A model generated the notes under the pieces. The model worked only from the letters and a program-made list of their open reading frames with translations. It was not told where the DNA came from and did no database searches. Shown here piece by piece: positions 36,300 through 44,897 of a DNA stretch of 54,159 nt. This stretch comes from Candidatus Rifleibacteriota bacterium. Lineage in GTDB: Bacteria > Riflebacteria > Ozemobacteria > Ozemobacterales > Ozemobacteraceae. How positions within the stretch are numbered: the first letter of the stretch is position 1; each line of letters begins with the position of its first letter. The DNA lies in NCBI GenBank assembly GCA_029564115.1, contig JAKQQP010000068.1, positions 1 to 54,159 on the forward strand. The letters run 5' to 3'. The position numbers were made by a program, and so were the translations under genes.

Positions 36300-36445
36300 T
36301 ACCAGTTTCCTTTGTTTGATTGCTACAATTCGAATCTAATTGTTTTAGGCATGTTTGTAAAGCAGTCCTCTGAGACGCCATTTGTTTTGTAGATAAACCG
36401 GCAGAGATGAAGTAGAATGAGGAAGGCTCTGACAATGGGGGAGAG

Positions 36446-39334
36446 ATGAAACGAAAATTGCGAATGGCAATGCCATTGTTTTTTGCTTTCGTTTTGACTT
36501 TGATGCCGTTTGGTCTGCTCGAGCACAATCAAAGGCAGCGTGCGGCCATCAGGCACGAGCGCGAGCTGCTGCAATGGGAACACAGAGCCGGCAATTACCT
36601 GCAAATGTTCAAATCACTCTGGTCTGTTGAGCTGCAGATCAAATACCGGCAGTTCATGCTGAAAAAAGCGCGCCTGCGTGCCGGGTTGACAAAAAATTTT
36701 ACCGGCCAGCGTTTTCTTGAAGACCTTCGAGCTGTTTTCCCACAAGAATTACTGCCCAGAACCTTGTATGCCGGGGTTTATAACCAGAAAACCGGTCTTA
36801 GAATGTTTTCGGGGGCGGGGTTCACTGTTCAGAAAAGGCGATTTTTTGCCAGAATCCTTGAAAAGCTCATTATAGCCTCTGAAGACATTCAAACTTCTGA
36901 ATTAGCTTCGTTGAACAGTATGGTGCGCGGAGCCTTTGGCGAGGTGGTCGATTTCGATCTTCTCAAAAATTACCGACGGGGCAAGGTTTCGCGTGTGATG
37001 TTCGAAGGCGATATGAACCTTCTGTTCTGGGATACAATCACAGCAACAGACGGCAGCATACTCGTTTCGCTGCAGCTGTTTTCGCCGGGCAATCTCGATC
37101 GTCTCGGGCTTATGCAGCTGGTTGCAAATTCGCTTAGTATGAAGAACCCCGAAATCTGTGCGGTTCTTATGCCTCTTGAATTTTCAGGCTCCGGGAATGT
37201 ACCGGTTTTTGACTCTTATGTGCCGCCTGAACAAAAGCAGCGCATTCAAAAATTGTTCGAAAAAATGAGTGGCGTGCCTCTCGCCCGCGATCGCCTGGTG
37301 CCCGCCGGAAAATTCGTCGATTATGAAGGCATTAGAATCTTTCGGGATTTTATCGACTATGCCGTTCCTTTTGAAGTTTGGGTTCTCAGCAGAGAAAACC
37401 CGACAACAGAGCTTCATGAGCCGGCTTTGAGCTTTATCATGCGGCTGTTCTTCTTTTCTGCATGGCTGCTCGTTTTTTGCAAGGTTCTGATAAGTGGGCA
37501 ACCGGTCGGCATCAGCCTGAAAAACTGGCTGACCATGACCTTTGTGGTTGTCGGTATCTTGCCGCTGCTGGTGTTTTTTGTCGCAGGAATTTTTCAGATC
37601 GATTCGGCTCTGTTCAGACGCGAACAACAGGCTATAAAAGATTCGCTGCAGCGCCTTGAAGAAGCTGATGCTTCAGGCGAAGTCGTTCTTTCAGAATTTC
37701 GCGACGCTTTTCGCATCTGGACAAGAGAACCGGAGTGGGTAGACAATATCGTCTCGTGGAACCCTGATTCCTGGAAGATCGCGGTAAGCCATATTCAGAA
37801 AAGATTCGTGGCGGCCGGGCTCACAATTGGCGGAGTTTATATTTACCCCCCAGACCGGGCCGGGCTGAAAAGCGCCTGTTTTGTGCTGCCTGGCAAAGAA
37901 AATTCAGAAGAAGCAGAGATGCGTACTCATGAGTTTTATCGGTCATGGGTACTTAAAGCCTATCATAAACTGGTCCCGGAGTTGATGGAAGGGGCAGAAC
38001 CAGAGATGTCGGTTTTTCAGGGGCGTACTGGCCAGGAAGTGCTTAGAATATTTCTCAGTAATCGCGGTGATACATCATTTGTCGACATGGAGGACGAAAA
38101 GCAGGTTTTTTACCACAATTATATTTTGCTCGATGGCAAGCCGCACAACTGGTATTTTTTCCGCTTCGACGTTGCCGGAATTTTTGAAGATTATCTGCGC
38201 AAGACAGTAAAAAGCCTTCAGGCAACTCATCCCGAAAACTTTTATGCTGTCGTTTTCTTCGATCGCAACGGCACTCGCCTGGCTTTTCCTGAACCGGGCA
38301 GCAGAGAGGCAGGGCTGATAGGCAGCAATGCCGGTTATATGATAGACCTGGCGGCCATCAGCCGCAGTCAGTTGATCAGGCACGATGATGACAAGTTTGT
38401 CATAAGTTACCCCTGTGTCAAATCAGGAACGCCCATTCTGATCAATATCGTTTATTTCAGCGCCATGAGAAGCGCTGCGCACCTGCAGGAACTGCTGCTT
38501 GCCATTCTGGTGATCCTGATGGCGGTTCCGGTCGTCATTATTTCGAGAATGACGGCAGGCTATCTGGTGACGCCTTTGATACAGGTCGAAAGCGGCCTCA
38601 AAAAAATTGCCGACGAAGATTACTCCGTTAAATTGCAGCTGAACCGCGACGATGAATTCGGGCTCATGACCGCTTCATTCGACAGGATGGTCGAGGGCCT
38701 CAAAGAAAGAAGCAATCTTGGCAGATTTGTTTCCGCAACCCTGAATCAGCAGGTTTCCCGTGCCGAGAACGAAGATGATGCCGGCCTCGAAAACCGTATT
38801 GGTGCTGTTTTGTGTTCTGATATCCGCTCTTTTACCTCGATCAGCGAAGCGAATCAGGCTCGTGACGTCGTAGAAATGCTTAACGGGCACCTCGCCGCCA
38901 TGTCTGAATGTATAAGAGAAGCCGGCGGCCTGGTGGAACAATTTGTCGGTGATGCGGTGCTGGCGGTTTTTCACGGCAGCAGCATGGAAATAGCCAGCGC
39001 CAATGCCGTTAGGGCGGCGGTGGCTATGCGACGCAGTCACGCACAGTTGTGCCGGCGGCGCCAGAGCGAGGGCAAGTTCGTTTACGAAACCGGTATCGGA
39101 ATCGAGGTCGGAATCCTGCTCAGCGGCATTGTCAGTGCTGGCTCAAGAAGTGATTACACGGTTGTCGGTGCCGCAAGAAATATGGCCGAAGAACTCGAAG
39201 CAAAATCGAAAGAGGGGCGTTATACCAGAATAATTGTTTCGCCACAGGTGTTCAGTCTGGTTAAGGGCTATAAATTCATCAGGCATGTCGATGGCAAAAA
39301 CTACGAGGTTGCAGAACTGGAGGCAGAGACATGA
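36446..39334 (+). CDS. Membrane class III cyclase, metal-donor half of a heterodimeric pair
   Basis: 962 residues. Topology: TM1 (about 8-25), periplasmic domain 1, a central TM2/TM3 pair (about 330-385), periplasmic domain 2, TM4 (about 682-702), HAMP (to about 755), then a class III cyclase domain (about 785-930). Both metal-binding aspartates are present (D792 in CSDIRSF, D836 in FVGDAV). The substrate Lys is Gln832 and the transition-state Arg is Glu916, so a homodimer should be inactive; Thr905 and Asn912 remain. Strong GGGGAGAG Shine-Dalgarno. Its TGA overlaps the ATG of the next gene, which has the complementary residue set. Confidence 0.9.
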   Translation: MKRKLRMAMPLFFAFVLTLMPFGLLEHNQRQRAAIRHERELLQWEHRAGNYLQMFKSLWSVELQIKYRQFMLKKARLRAGLTKNFTGQRFLEDLRAVFPQELLPRTLYAGVYNQKTGLRMFSGAGFTVQKRRFFARILEKLIIASEDIQTSELASLNSMVRGAFGEVVDFDLLKNYRRGKVSRVMFEGDMNLLFWDTITATDGSILVSLQLFSPGNLDRLGLMQLVANSLSMKNPEICAVLMPLEFSGSGNVPVFDSYVPPEQKQRIQKLFEKMSGVPLARDRLVPAGKFVDYEGIRIFRDFIDYAVPFEVWVLSRENPTTELHEPALSFIMRLFFFSAWLLVFCKVLISGQPVGISLKNWLTMTFVVVGILPLLVFFVAGIFQIDSALFRREQQAIKDSLQRLEEADASGEVVLSEFRDAFRIWTREPEWVDNIVSWNPDSWKIAVSHIQKRFVAAGLTIGGVYIYPPDRAGLKSACFVLPGKENSEEAEMRTHEFYRSWVLKAYHKLVPELMEGAEPEMSVFQGRTGQEVLRIFLSNRGDTSFVDMEDEKQVFYHNYILLDGKPHNWYFFRFDVAGIFEDYLRKTVKSLQATHPENFYAVVFFDRNGTRLAFPEPGSREAGLIGSNAGYMIDLAAISRSQLIRHDDDKFVISYPCVKSGTPILINIVYFSAMRSAAHLQELLLAILVILMAVPVVIISRMTAGYLVTPLIQVESGLKKIADEDYSVKLQLNRDDEFGLMTASFDRMVEGLKERSNLGRFVSATLNQQVSRAENEDDAGLENRIGAVLCSDIRSFTSISEANQARDVVEMLNGHLAAMSECIREAGGLVEQFVGDAVLAVFHGSSMEIASANAVRAAVAMRRSHAQLCRRRQSEGKFVYETGIGIEVGILLSGIVSAGSRSDYTVVGAARNMAEELEAKSKEGRYTRIIVSPQVFSLVKGYKFIRHVDGKNYEVAELEAET

Positions 39335-42300
39335 GGCTGCCGACCGGGCTTTTTTGCGCCATTCTCGTGATATTTGTCTTTTTTATGCTCTTCAAGATAG
39401 AGAATCAGCTCGTGAATAATTCGAATGAAGAGCTGAAGTCAGCTGCTGAAGCCTTCCAGCAGTCTGAAAAGATGCGGACGGAGGCTAATTTCGAATTTCA
39501 GCTTCAGACAAGGTTCGATGTTTTCAGAGAACAGCTTTACCGCGACCCTGACTCTCTTTTCAGAGTTGAAGAACCCGAAGTTCTGCGACAGTTACCACCT
39601 CATTCTCTGGCTCTGGCAATTGTCGCCGCCGACGGAACCATTGAAAAATTCACCGACCTCAGGGGTCATACCAGCCGGGAGTTTGTCGAAAGATTTATCG
39701 AGATAGATTATCTTGTGGTCGAAGAACAGCGCGATGTTTTTCTGGGTGATCAATACCTTGATAAGCTGGCGGTCGCCGATAAATTGCTGGCAGAATTTAT
39801 CGGAGTGAGCTCTGACCGCGTTGCTTACAAGCAGATAAGAGCTTCGAGATTGTCGTTTTTCGAATCTGTCGACAGAGTTCTGGCTCTATACTGGGATAAC
39901 CAGACCCTCAACGATGGAAGAAAAGCTTATTTTTTCTCGAAACTCGATCTGACCGGTACTGTTTCTGATTATCATCTGCGCGGACTTTTGAGCATAAATG
40001 CCGACGATGATGTCTTTCGGGCTTTTTATCTGCCTGCCCAAAATAAATTTATCGCCGACAGAAAATTTGCAGAACTACAGAAAACTCCAATTTTTATGAC
40101 TGTTATGAATGTCTGTAGAGAGGTTGTTGACCCGACGCTGGTCGAACAACAGAATGTGGGTCTGGTAAACGCGGGAAATCTTATTGGCATCGTTGGCCGC
40201 CCGATGTTCAGCGGCGGTGTTCTGCCAATCTCTCTGGTCGACAGCCAGCAAAGAAAACGCATTATCGACAGAACCAGCCAGTTCGGCATCTGGTTTCTTA
40301 TTTTTGCCTCTGCAGGCCTGATCGCTTTTGTGCAGACTTTTTGTCTGGGCAGGGGGATGCGCCTCACTGTTGGTAGAGTCTTACTCATAGCCTGTCTGGC
40401 AGCAATTTTTATGCCTTTTATGATGGGCCGTTCCATCTTCAGAATGATTCTTGTTGAGGCATCAGAAAGCGGTCGGTTGAAACTGGAAAGAGATCTGCAT
40501 GCTGTGGTGAGCAGCATTGATTCAGGTTCGCGGCTGTTTCATGCCAATATGTTCCATTATTTCAAGAGTCTGGTGAACACAGAAGCTGCTGTAAGAGCTT
40601 TAAAAAAAGAAGAAGAGCTGGAAAGTCAGGGGCTGATACCCGAAAACCCCGCTGAAACCACAGACTCTGAGAGCTTAGATTTTGTTAACCAGCTCGCCAG
40701 AAAGATTTTTGAGCCTTTTCTGCAGGGTGTGCAACTGACAGAAGATACCAACCTAAAGGCCAGTGCCGTTGCTATAATGGGTGCCAAAGGGTTTGTCAGA
40801 TTCTTTGATCGCTTCAAAAGCTTTACTTTTACTACCGGTCGTTTGCCCGACACAGACCCGACATTCCTTATACTAAATCTTTTCAGAAGAGCCATCGAAC
40901 GATTTTTTCGCCCGGATGAATTCGCACCGGGAGTAGCTCTGCAAGACAAGATCGGAAAAAAAGGCGAGCTGGAACAGTTTAAATTCGAGGAAATCCGAAG
41001 ACATATCGCCGCTTCGGTCGGTCACGATAAGGTTTATTCAATGCTGACAAACTTTGAAGGGTTGAGCAATTTCAGAACTTCAATCGGAGTCGTTAACTTT
41101 GCAGTTTTTCCTCTGCGCTTCAATGACCTCATTCACTATTTTTGTGGCATTTCATGGGATGAATACACTGTCAGCCGTGTGTATCTGGCAAGAGTTTTTG
41201 CCAGTCTGGCCAGCGATGAACCCGCAAAAACGCCGCCTCAAAAAACTTTTTTTGAGCTGATCGACCCGGCCAGTCACATTTCCCGCCCCAAACAATTCAT
41301 TCAGGCTTATGGTCATTTTCGCGGCGACATGCTTTACTCAGGAACAAAAGAGTCGTCGCAGCTCGGCATTTTATTAAAAGCCGGGCAAAGAAGTCGACGC
41401 AGCGTCAAACTTGTCGGATACGGCGATGATGAGGCTATATACTATATTCTGCCCGGTCGCTTTTTCACTCTGTACATAGTTGGCGGAATGCAGGAAACGG
41501 CTTTTTTAAAAACGGTCGAAGACTGGCGGGCTTCGATGCTGCTTGCCGGCATTCTGATTTTCATTTTATTTGCGGCCCTGGCTGCAATCAATATCAGTCG
41601 CTCGGTCAGCAGCCCGCTCGAACACCTGCTCTGGGGCATCGGAATGATCGATCGATCTGACTACGACGTCAGACTGAACGATGACAGAGAAGATGAGTTT
41701 GGTTCGATTTCGCGGGCGTTCAATCTCATGGCGCGGCGCTTACGGGAAAGAGATACGCTGGGCCGGTTCGTTTCCCCGGCAGTCAGAAAACTGGCCGGAA
41801 ACCCGCAGCTTTTTCAGGCGGCCATGCGCGGCAGTGAAGCGACCGTCACTATTTTATTCGTTGCTCTGCGGGGATTTGACAACTTTGCCGTTGCAGCTCC
41901 GGCAGGCAGAATACAGGCGAAGCTTGAATTTGTTCTCGAAAAATTTTACAGGCTTGCCCGCGATGCCGGCGGCGAAATAGACAAAGTTATCGGTGGCAAG
42001 CTGCTGATCGTTTTTCCCCATGCCGGCAGGGGAAAAACCGGCGCGGCGCTGGCGGCTGTCAGTCTGATAAGAGCAGTCTGCAAAGAATTCGCTTCTGATG
42101 AGGTTATTCAACCTGTTTTTGGCTTGAACTCCGGTAAGGTTATCTCAGGCATAATCGGAACTCCATCGGTCAGAATGGATAACACCATAATCGGAGATCC
42201 GGTGAATGTGGCTGCCAGACTGTGCAGTCTGGCAGAAAAGCTCGGTCAGCCCGTGATTGTGTCGGGGGCGATAGTGGCCGAGTTGAAAGATCGTTTTGAC

Positions 42301-42375
42301 TTTTCACGGGTCGCAGTCAGCTCTATCAAAGGCAAAACTCAAGAGGTAGAAGTTTTCAGTCTGACCTCGATATAA
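39331..42375 (+). CDS. Membrane class III cyclase, substrate/transition-state half of a heterodimeric pair
   Basis: 1014 residues, with the same four-helix, two-periplasmic-domain topology as its neighbour: TM1 about 5-21, TM2/TM3 about 317-365, TM4 about 735-755, then HAMP and cyclase domain (about 838-1014). The metal aspartates are replaced (A845 in LFVALRGF, G889 in VIGGKL). Lys885, Thr952, Asn959 and Arg963 are all intact. Alone it cannot bind the catalytic metals; with the preceding protein it completes one active site. The genes overlap by 4 bp (ATGA), as expected for stoichiometric assembly. Confidence 0.9.
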   Translation: MRLPTGLFCAILVIFVFFMLFKIENQLVNNSNEELKSAAEAFQQSEKMRTEANFEFQLQTRFDVFREQLYRDPDSLFRVEEPEVLRQLPPHSLALAIVAADGTIEKFTDLRGHTSREFVERFIEIDYLVVEEQRDVFLGDQYLDKLAVADKLLAEFIGVSSDRVAYKQIRASRLSFFESVDRVLALYWDNQTLNDGRKAYFFSKLDLTGTVSDYHLRGLLSINADDDVFRAFYLPAQNKFIADRKFAELQKTPIFMTVMNVCREVVDPTLVEQQNVGLVNAGNLIGIVGRPMFSGGVLPISLVDSQQRKRIIDRTSQFGIWFLIFASAGLIAFVQTFCLGRGMRLTVGRVLLIACLAAIFMPFMMGRSIFRMILVEASESGRLKLERDLHAVVSSIDSGSRLFHANMFHYFKSLVNTEAAVRALKKEEELESQGLIPENPAETTDSESLDFVNQLARKIFEPFLQGVQLTEDTNLKASAVAIMGAKGFVRFFDRFKSFTFTTGRLPDTDPTFLILNLFRRAIERFFRPDEFAPGVALQDKIGKKGELEQFKFEEIRRHIAASVGHDKVYSMLTNFEGLSNFRTSIGVVNFAVFPLRFNDLIHYFCGISWDEYTVSRVYLARVFASLASDEPAKTPPQKTFFELIDPASHISRPKQFIQAYGHFRGDMLYSGTKESSQLGILLKAGQRSRRSVKLVGYGDDEAIYYILPGRFFTLYIVGGMQETAFLKTVEDWRASMLLAGILIFILFAALAAINISRSVSSPLEHLLWGIGMIDRSDYDVRLNDDREDEFGSISRAFNLMARRLRERDTLGRFVSPAVRKLAGNPQLFQAAMRGSEATVTILFVALRGFDNFAVAAPAGRIQAKLEFVLEKFYRLARDAGGEIDKVIGGKLLIVFPHAGRGKTGAALAAVSLIRAVCKEFASDEVIQPVFGLNSGKVISGIIGTPSVRMDNTIIGDPVNVAARLCSLAEKLGQPVIVSGAIVAELKDRFDFSRVAVSSIKGKTQEVEVFSLTSI

Positions 42376-42630
42376 GCCGTTCGTACATAACCTTTGCCTT
42401 GTAAATGCTCGTTTTGCCAGATTTTGCTGAAAATTTAAAAATAAATAAATAAAAATTAAATGGGCAGATCGGCTTAAAAAACAAAGAAAAACGAAGAAAA
42501 CGGGCAAAGATCACTTCTAATTATCTGAAATTGTCGTTAAAGACCTGAATAAATAAGGTCGATGAATAAATTAGAGACTAAGACGAATGGGAAACGCCAC
42601 CTCCCGGCCTGAAAAATAAGGAGTTTGACA

Positions 42631-42762
42631 ATGTTTAGATATGATGCGCACCCGGATCGAAAGCGAAAACTGCTGCAGATTTTTGTGCTTATGTCTTACG
42701 AACCGGTGTTTAAGCCGGTACACTGCCTGGCGTTCGCTCCCGTAGAAAATATCGAGCGCTGA
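42631..42762 (+). CDS. Small ORF of 43 codons with strong RBS
   Basis: The ATG follows AAGGAG at 7 bp, and the frame ends TGA 17 bp before the next ATG. The product is basic at the start (DRKRK), then hydrophobic/aromatic, with no membrane helix or known motif. The 255 bp upstream (from 42376) is AT-rich, holds no gene I can see, and could contain the promoter or leader. The RBS and tight spacing to the downstream gene argue that it is translated, either as a peptide or as a leader controlling the next gene. Confidence 0.55.
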   Translation: MFRYDAHPDRKRKLLQIFVLMSYEPVFKPVHCLAFAPVENIER

Positions 42763-42779
42763 GATAACAGGAGGCTGAC

Positions 42780-43883
42780 ATGTCGGTCAATGCAATTAAC
42801 CAGAGACATTATGGCGACTTCAACAGCGATCTGCACAGTGAAAGCTCGCCCGAAGAAAAGGTAGACAAAAGTTTCGCCTCGGTGATCGCCGGGGCGGTAG
42901 ATAGAAACGCTTCCGGGCCTGTCTGCCGCGGCTGCGTAAGGGCGGTGCCGGCTGCAGAAACGTCTGAAGCAGCCACGCCGGTAGCGGCTGTAACTGCCGA
43001 AAATGCTGCTGCTGGCGAAGTTGCCGCTGAAAACTCTGATCTGGAGACCACTGCCGCCGCTCTGGATCATAAAAACACTACTGCTTCAGCAATGTATCGA
43101 TTTTCGGTATTCGTGCGCATAAGTGGTGATCTTGGCACCATGCAGTCAGAGCTGGTAGAAAACTTCAGAGTAGCCACAAAACAATTCGTGACAGCGCTGC
43201 ACGGTCAAAAATCGCACGGAATTGAAGCACTGGACAGCTATCTTGCCAAAGCTGAAGAGTCTACTGCCGGCGGGCTGCAGACTTCAAAATCGTTTATCGA
43301 CAATATTATTGCTGCTGCTGATGCCGGGCTGAAAGCGGTGACCGCTTCCATTTCGAACTCTGCCTGGATGACCGGGCTGAATTCTGCTGCCGGGGGCAAC
43401 TCAGGAGGTTTGTTGACCTCTGCCTCACCGATGGATATTGCCAGACTGCAGCTTCAGGATGCTATGCAGAAAACATCGGCCAGTGTTGCTGCCACTGCGG
43501 CTGGAAAGGTCAGTTACGGCGCTGGCTACTCACTTGAACTGGTAAGAAGCAAGAGCGAACTTCGTATGGTAGATGCCTCAGAGGCTTCAGAAACCTCAGA
43601 AAGTGTAAAAACAGCAGAAGATGATGGTTCCGATACTGCTGCTGCGGTTGTTGATTCGGGGCGATTTGCGGCCCGAGATCTGATTCTGGAAAAATTTCTT
43701 CAGCTTATCGACAGTTTTTCCTCATCTCTTTCCGGCGATATAAAAATAGTAAAGGCCGGGTTTTCCTTCGCTTATAAAAATGGATTGATACAGGACTACA
43801 GGGAAGTCGAAGCTGGTGGTGAAGGCGAAGAAGCTGATGCGAAAGCACCCGTTGCCGGTGAAGCTGAAGAAGTTATTGCATAA
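42780..43883 (+). CDS. Ala/Ser-rich protein of unknown function
   Basis: 367 residues, no signal peptide. Low-complexity Ala/Glu-rich segments (about 55-95 and the last 40 residues) flank a helical core (about 100-330) with aliphatic heptad-like spacing. A good AGGAGG Shine-Dalgarno precedes the ATG. Two cysteines (CRGC) near 49-52. No family recognised; such linkers suggest a structural or secreted-apparatus-associated protein, but this is speculative. Probably co-transcribed with the small ORF; a hairpin follows. Confidence 0.7.
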   Translation: MSVNAINQRHYGDFNSDLHSESSPEEKVDKSFASVIAGAVDRNASGPVCRGCVRAVPAAETSEAATPVAAVTAENAAAGEVAAENSDLETTAAALDHKNTTASAMYRFSVFVRISGDLGTMQSELVENFRVATKQFVTALHGQKSHGIEALDSYLAKAEESTAGGLQTSKSFIDNIIAAADAGLKAVTASISNSAWMTGLNSAAGGNSGGLLTSASPMDIARLQLQDAMQKTSASVAATAAGKVSYGAGYSLELVRSKSELRMVDASEASETSESVKTAEDDGSDTAAAVVDSGRFAARDLILEKFLQLIDSFSSSLSGDIKIVKAGFSFAYKNGLIQDYREVEAGGEGEEADAKAPVAGEAEEVIA

Positions 43884-43925
43884 ATAAAAAAGACACAAAG
43901 GGAAGTTAGGTAGCAGACCTGTGCA

Positions 43926-43950
43926 GGACTGCCTCTGGATGAGGCAGTCC
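43926..43950 (+). terminator. Hairpin terminator after the Ala/Ser-rich gene
   Basis: A perfect 10-bp stem (GGACTGCCTC with GAGGCAGTCC) around a 5-nt loop, followed by CTTGTTGT. The T-tract is weak, so it may also be a processing or attenuation hairpin. Confidence 0.55.
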
Positions 43951-44024
43951 CTTGTTGTACGCCGTGTTGGAGTTGCCATTACGGTTTCAAAGTATTACCA
44001 TGCAGAAAATTGCCGGAGATATAG

Positions 44025-44876
44025 ATGATGAACGATAACTTTGACCGTTTCAAAGAGCTGTACGAACACCAATGGGCTTTGAATGCCGGTGATGATGCCA
44101 GCAAAGAAACCCCTGAATTCTGGGATGACAAGGCTTTTGACTTCGCAGTCAAAGCTCATTCTCCAGAAGCGCGTGCCGAGTCGCTCGAATTTTTGCAGCG
44201 TTTCTGCTGGAAACCGGAAGAGCGGGTGCTCGACGTTGCCGCCGGCCCCGGAACCTTTGCCATTCCACTCGCCGGCAAGGTTGCGCACGTCACTGTTACC
44301 GACTTTTCGGCAGGTATGCTCGATGAGCTTTTGAAGCAGGCGGTTATCGAAAAAATCGACAACCTGGAAGTGATTCGTGGCCGCTGGCTCGATATCGATT
44401 TCCCCGGCGTTTTTGATACGGTTCTTTGCCTGAACAGCCTGGGAGTCGTAGCCTCTGATGCCAGCCATAAGCCACAACTGGTCAAGGCGCTCTGTAAATT
44501 GCGCGATGCTTGTGCAAAGCGTCTGATAGTGCTGATACCCCATGCAGACTCGCCTCTCGACCATAATATGCGCAGAATTCTCGGCGTCGATGAGGTTGCA
44601 GTCGAACGCCGTCGCGTCGCGGTAATTTACTGTGCCATGGTTGATTGTGGCATGCTGCCGAATCTTGAGATTGTCACCCGGCCTTTTCGCTGGACCTTCA
44701 CGAGCCTTGAAGAAGCAGCTGAAACTCTCTTGCGCAAAGCCGGGGTAAACAGCCAGTCTGCCGTTTCAGGCAAATTCATCGATTATCTTGCCGCTTGTGT
44801 GAACCGCGACCGAAATGGCAGACTCTCTCTTGCATACAACGCCTCACAGGCGCTGTATACCTGGGTTCGTCGCTGA
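44025..44876 (+). CDS. SAM-dependent class I methyltransferase
   Basis: 283 residues. Motif I is VLDVAAGPGTFAIPLA (about 66-81), followed by a motif II acidic strand and LCLNSLGVV as motif IV. It has the fold and length of small-molecule methyltransferases; the substrate is unknown. GGAG lies 7 bp before tandem ATGs at 44025/44028. It ends 21 bp from the convergent cyclase gene. Confidence 0.85.
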   Translation: MMNDNFDRFKELYEHQWALNAGDDASKETPEFWDDKAFDFAVKAHSPEARAESLEFLQRFCWKPEERVLDVAAGPGTFAIPLAGKVAHVTVTDFSAGMLDELLKQAVIEKIDNLEVIRGRWLDIDFPGVFDTVLCLNSLGVVASDASHKPQLVKALCKLRDACAKRLIVLIPHADSPLDHNMRRILGVDEVAVERRRVAVIYCAMVDCGMLPNLEIVTRPFRWTFTSLEEAAETLLRKAGVNSQSAVSGKFIDYLAACVNRDRNGRLSLAYNASQALYTWVRR

Positions 44877-44897
44877 AGCCCGGTTCTGGTAGTTATT

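Noticed and set aside
36446..42375. Possibility that missing catalytic residues reflect pseudogenes or sequence errors
   Set aside because: Frames are intact over about 1000 codons each, domains are full length, and the losses are complementary within each pair, which random decay would not produce.
42376..42630. Possible riboswitch upstream of the small ORF
   Set aside because: No conserved riboswitch core could be matched; only an AT-rich region and a weak GACCT/AGGTC inverted repeat are visible.
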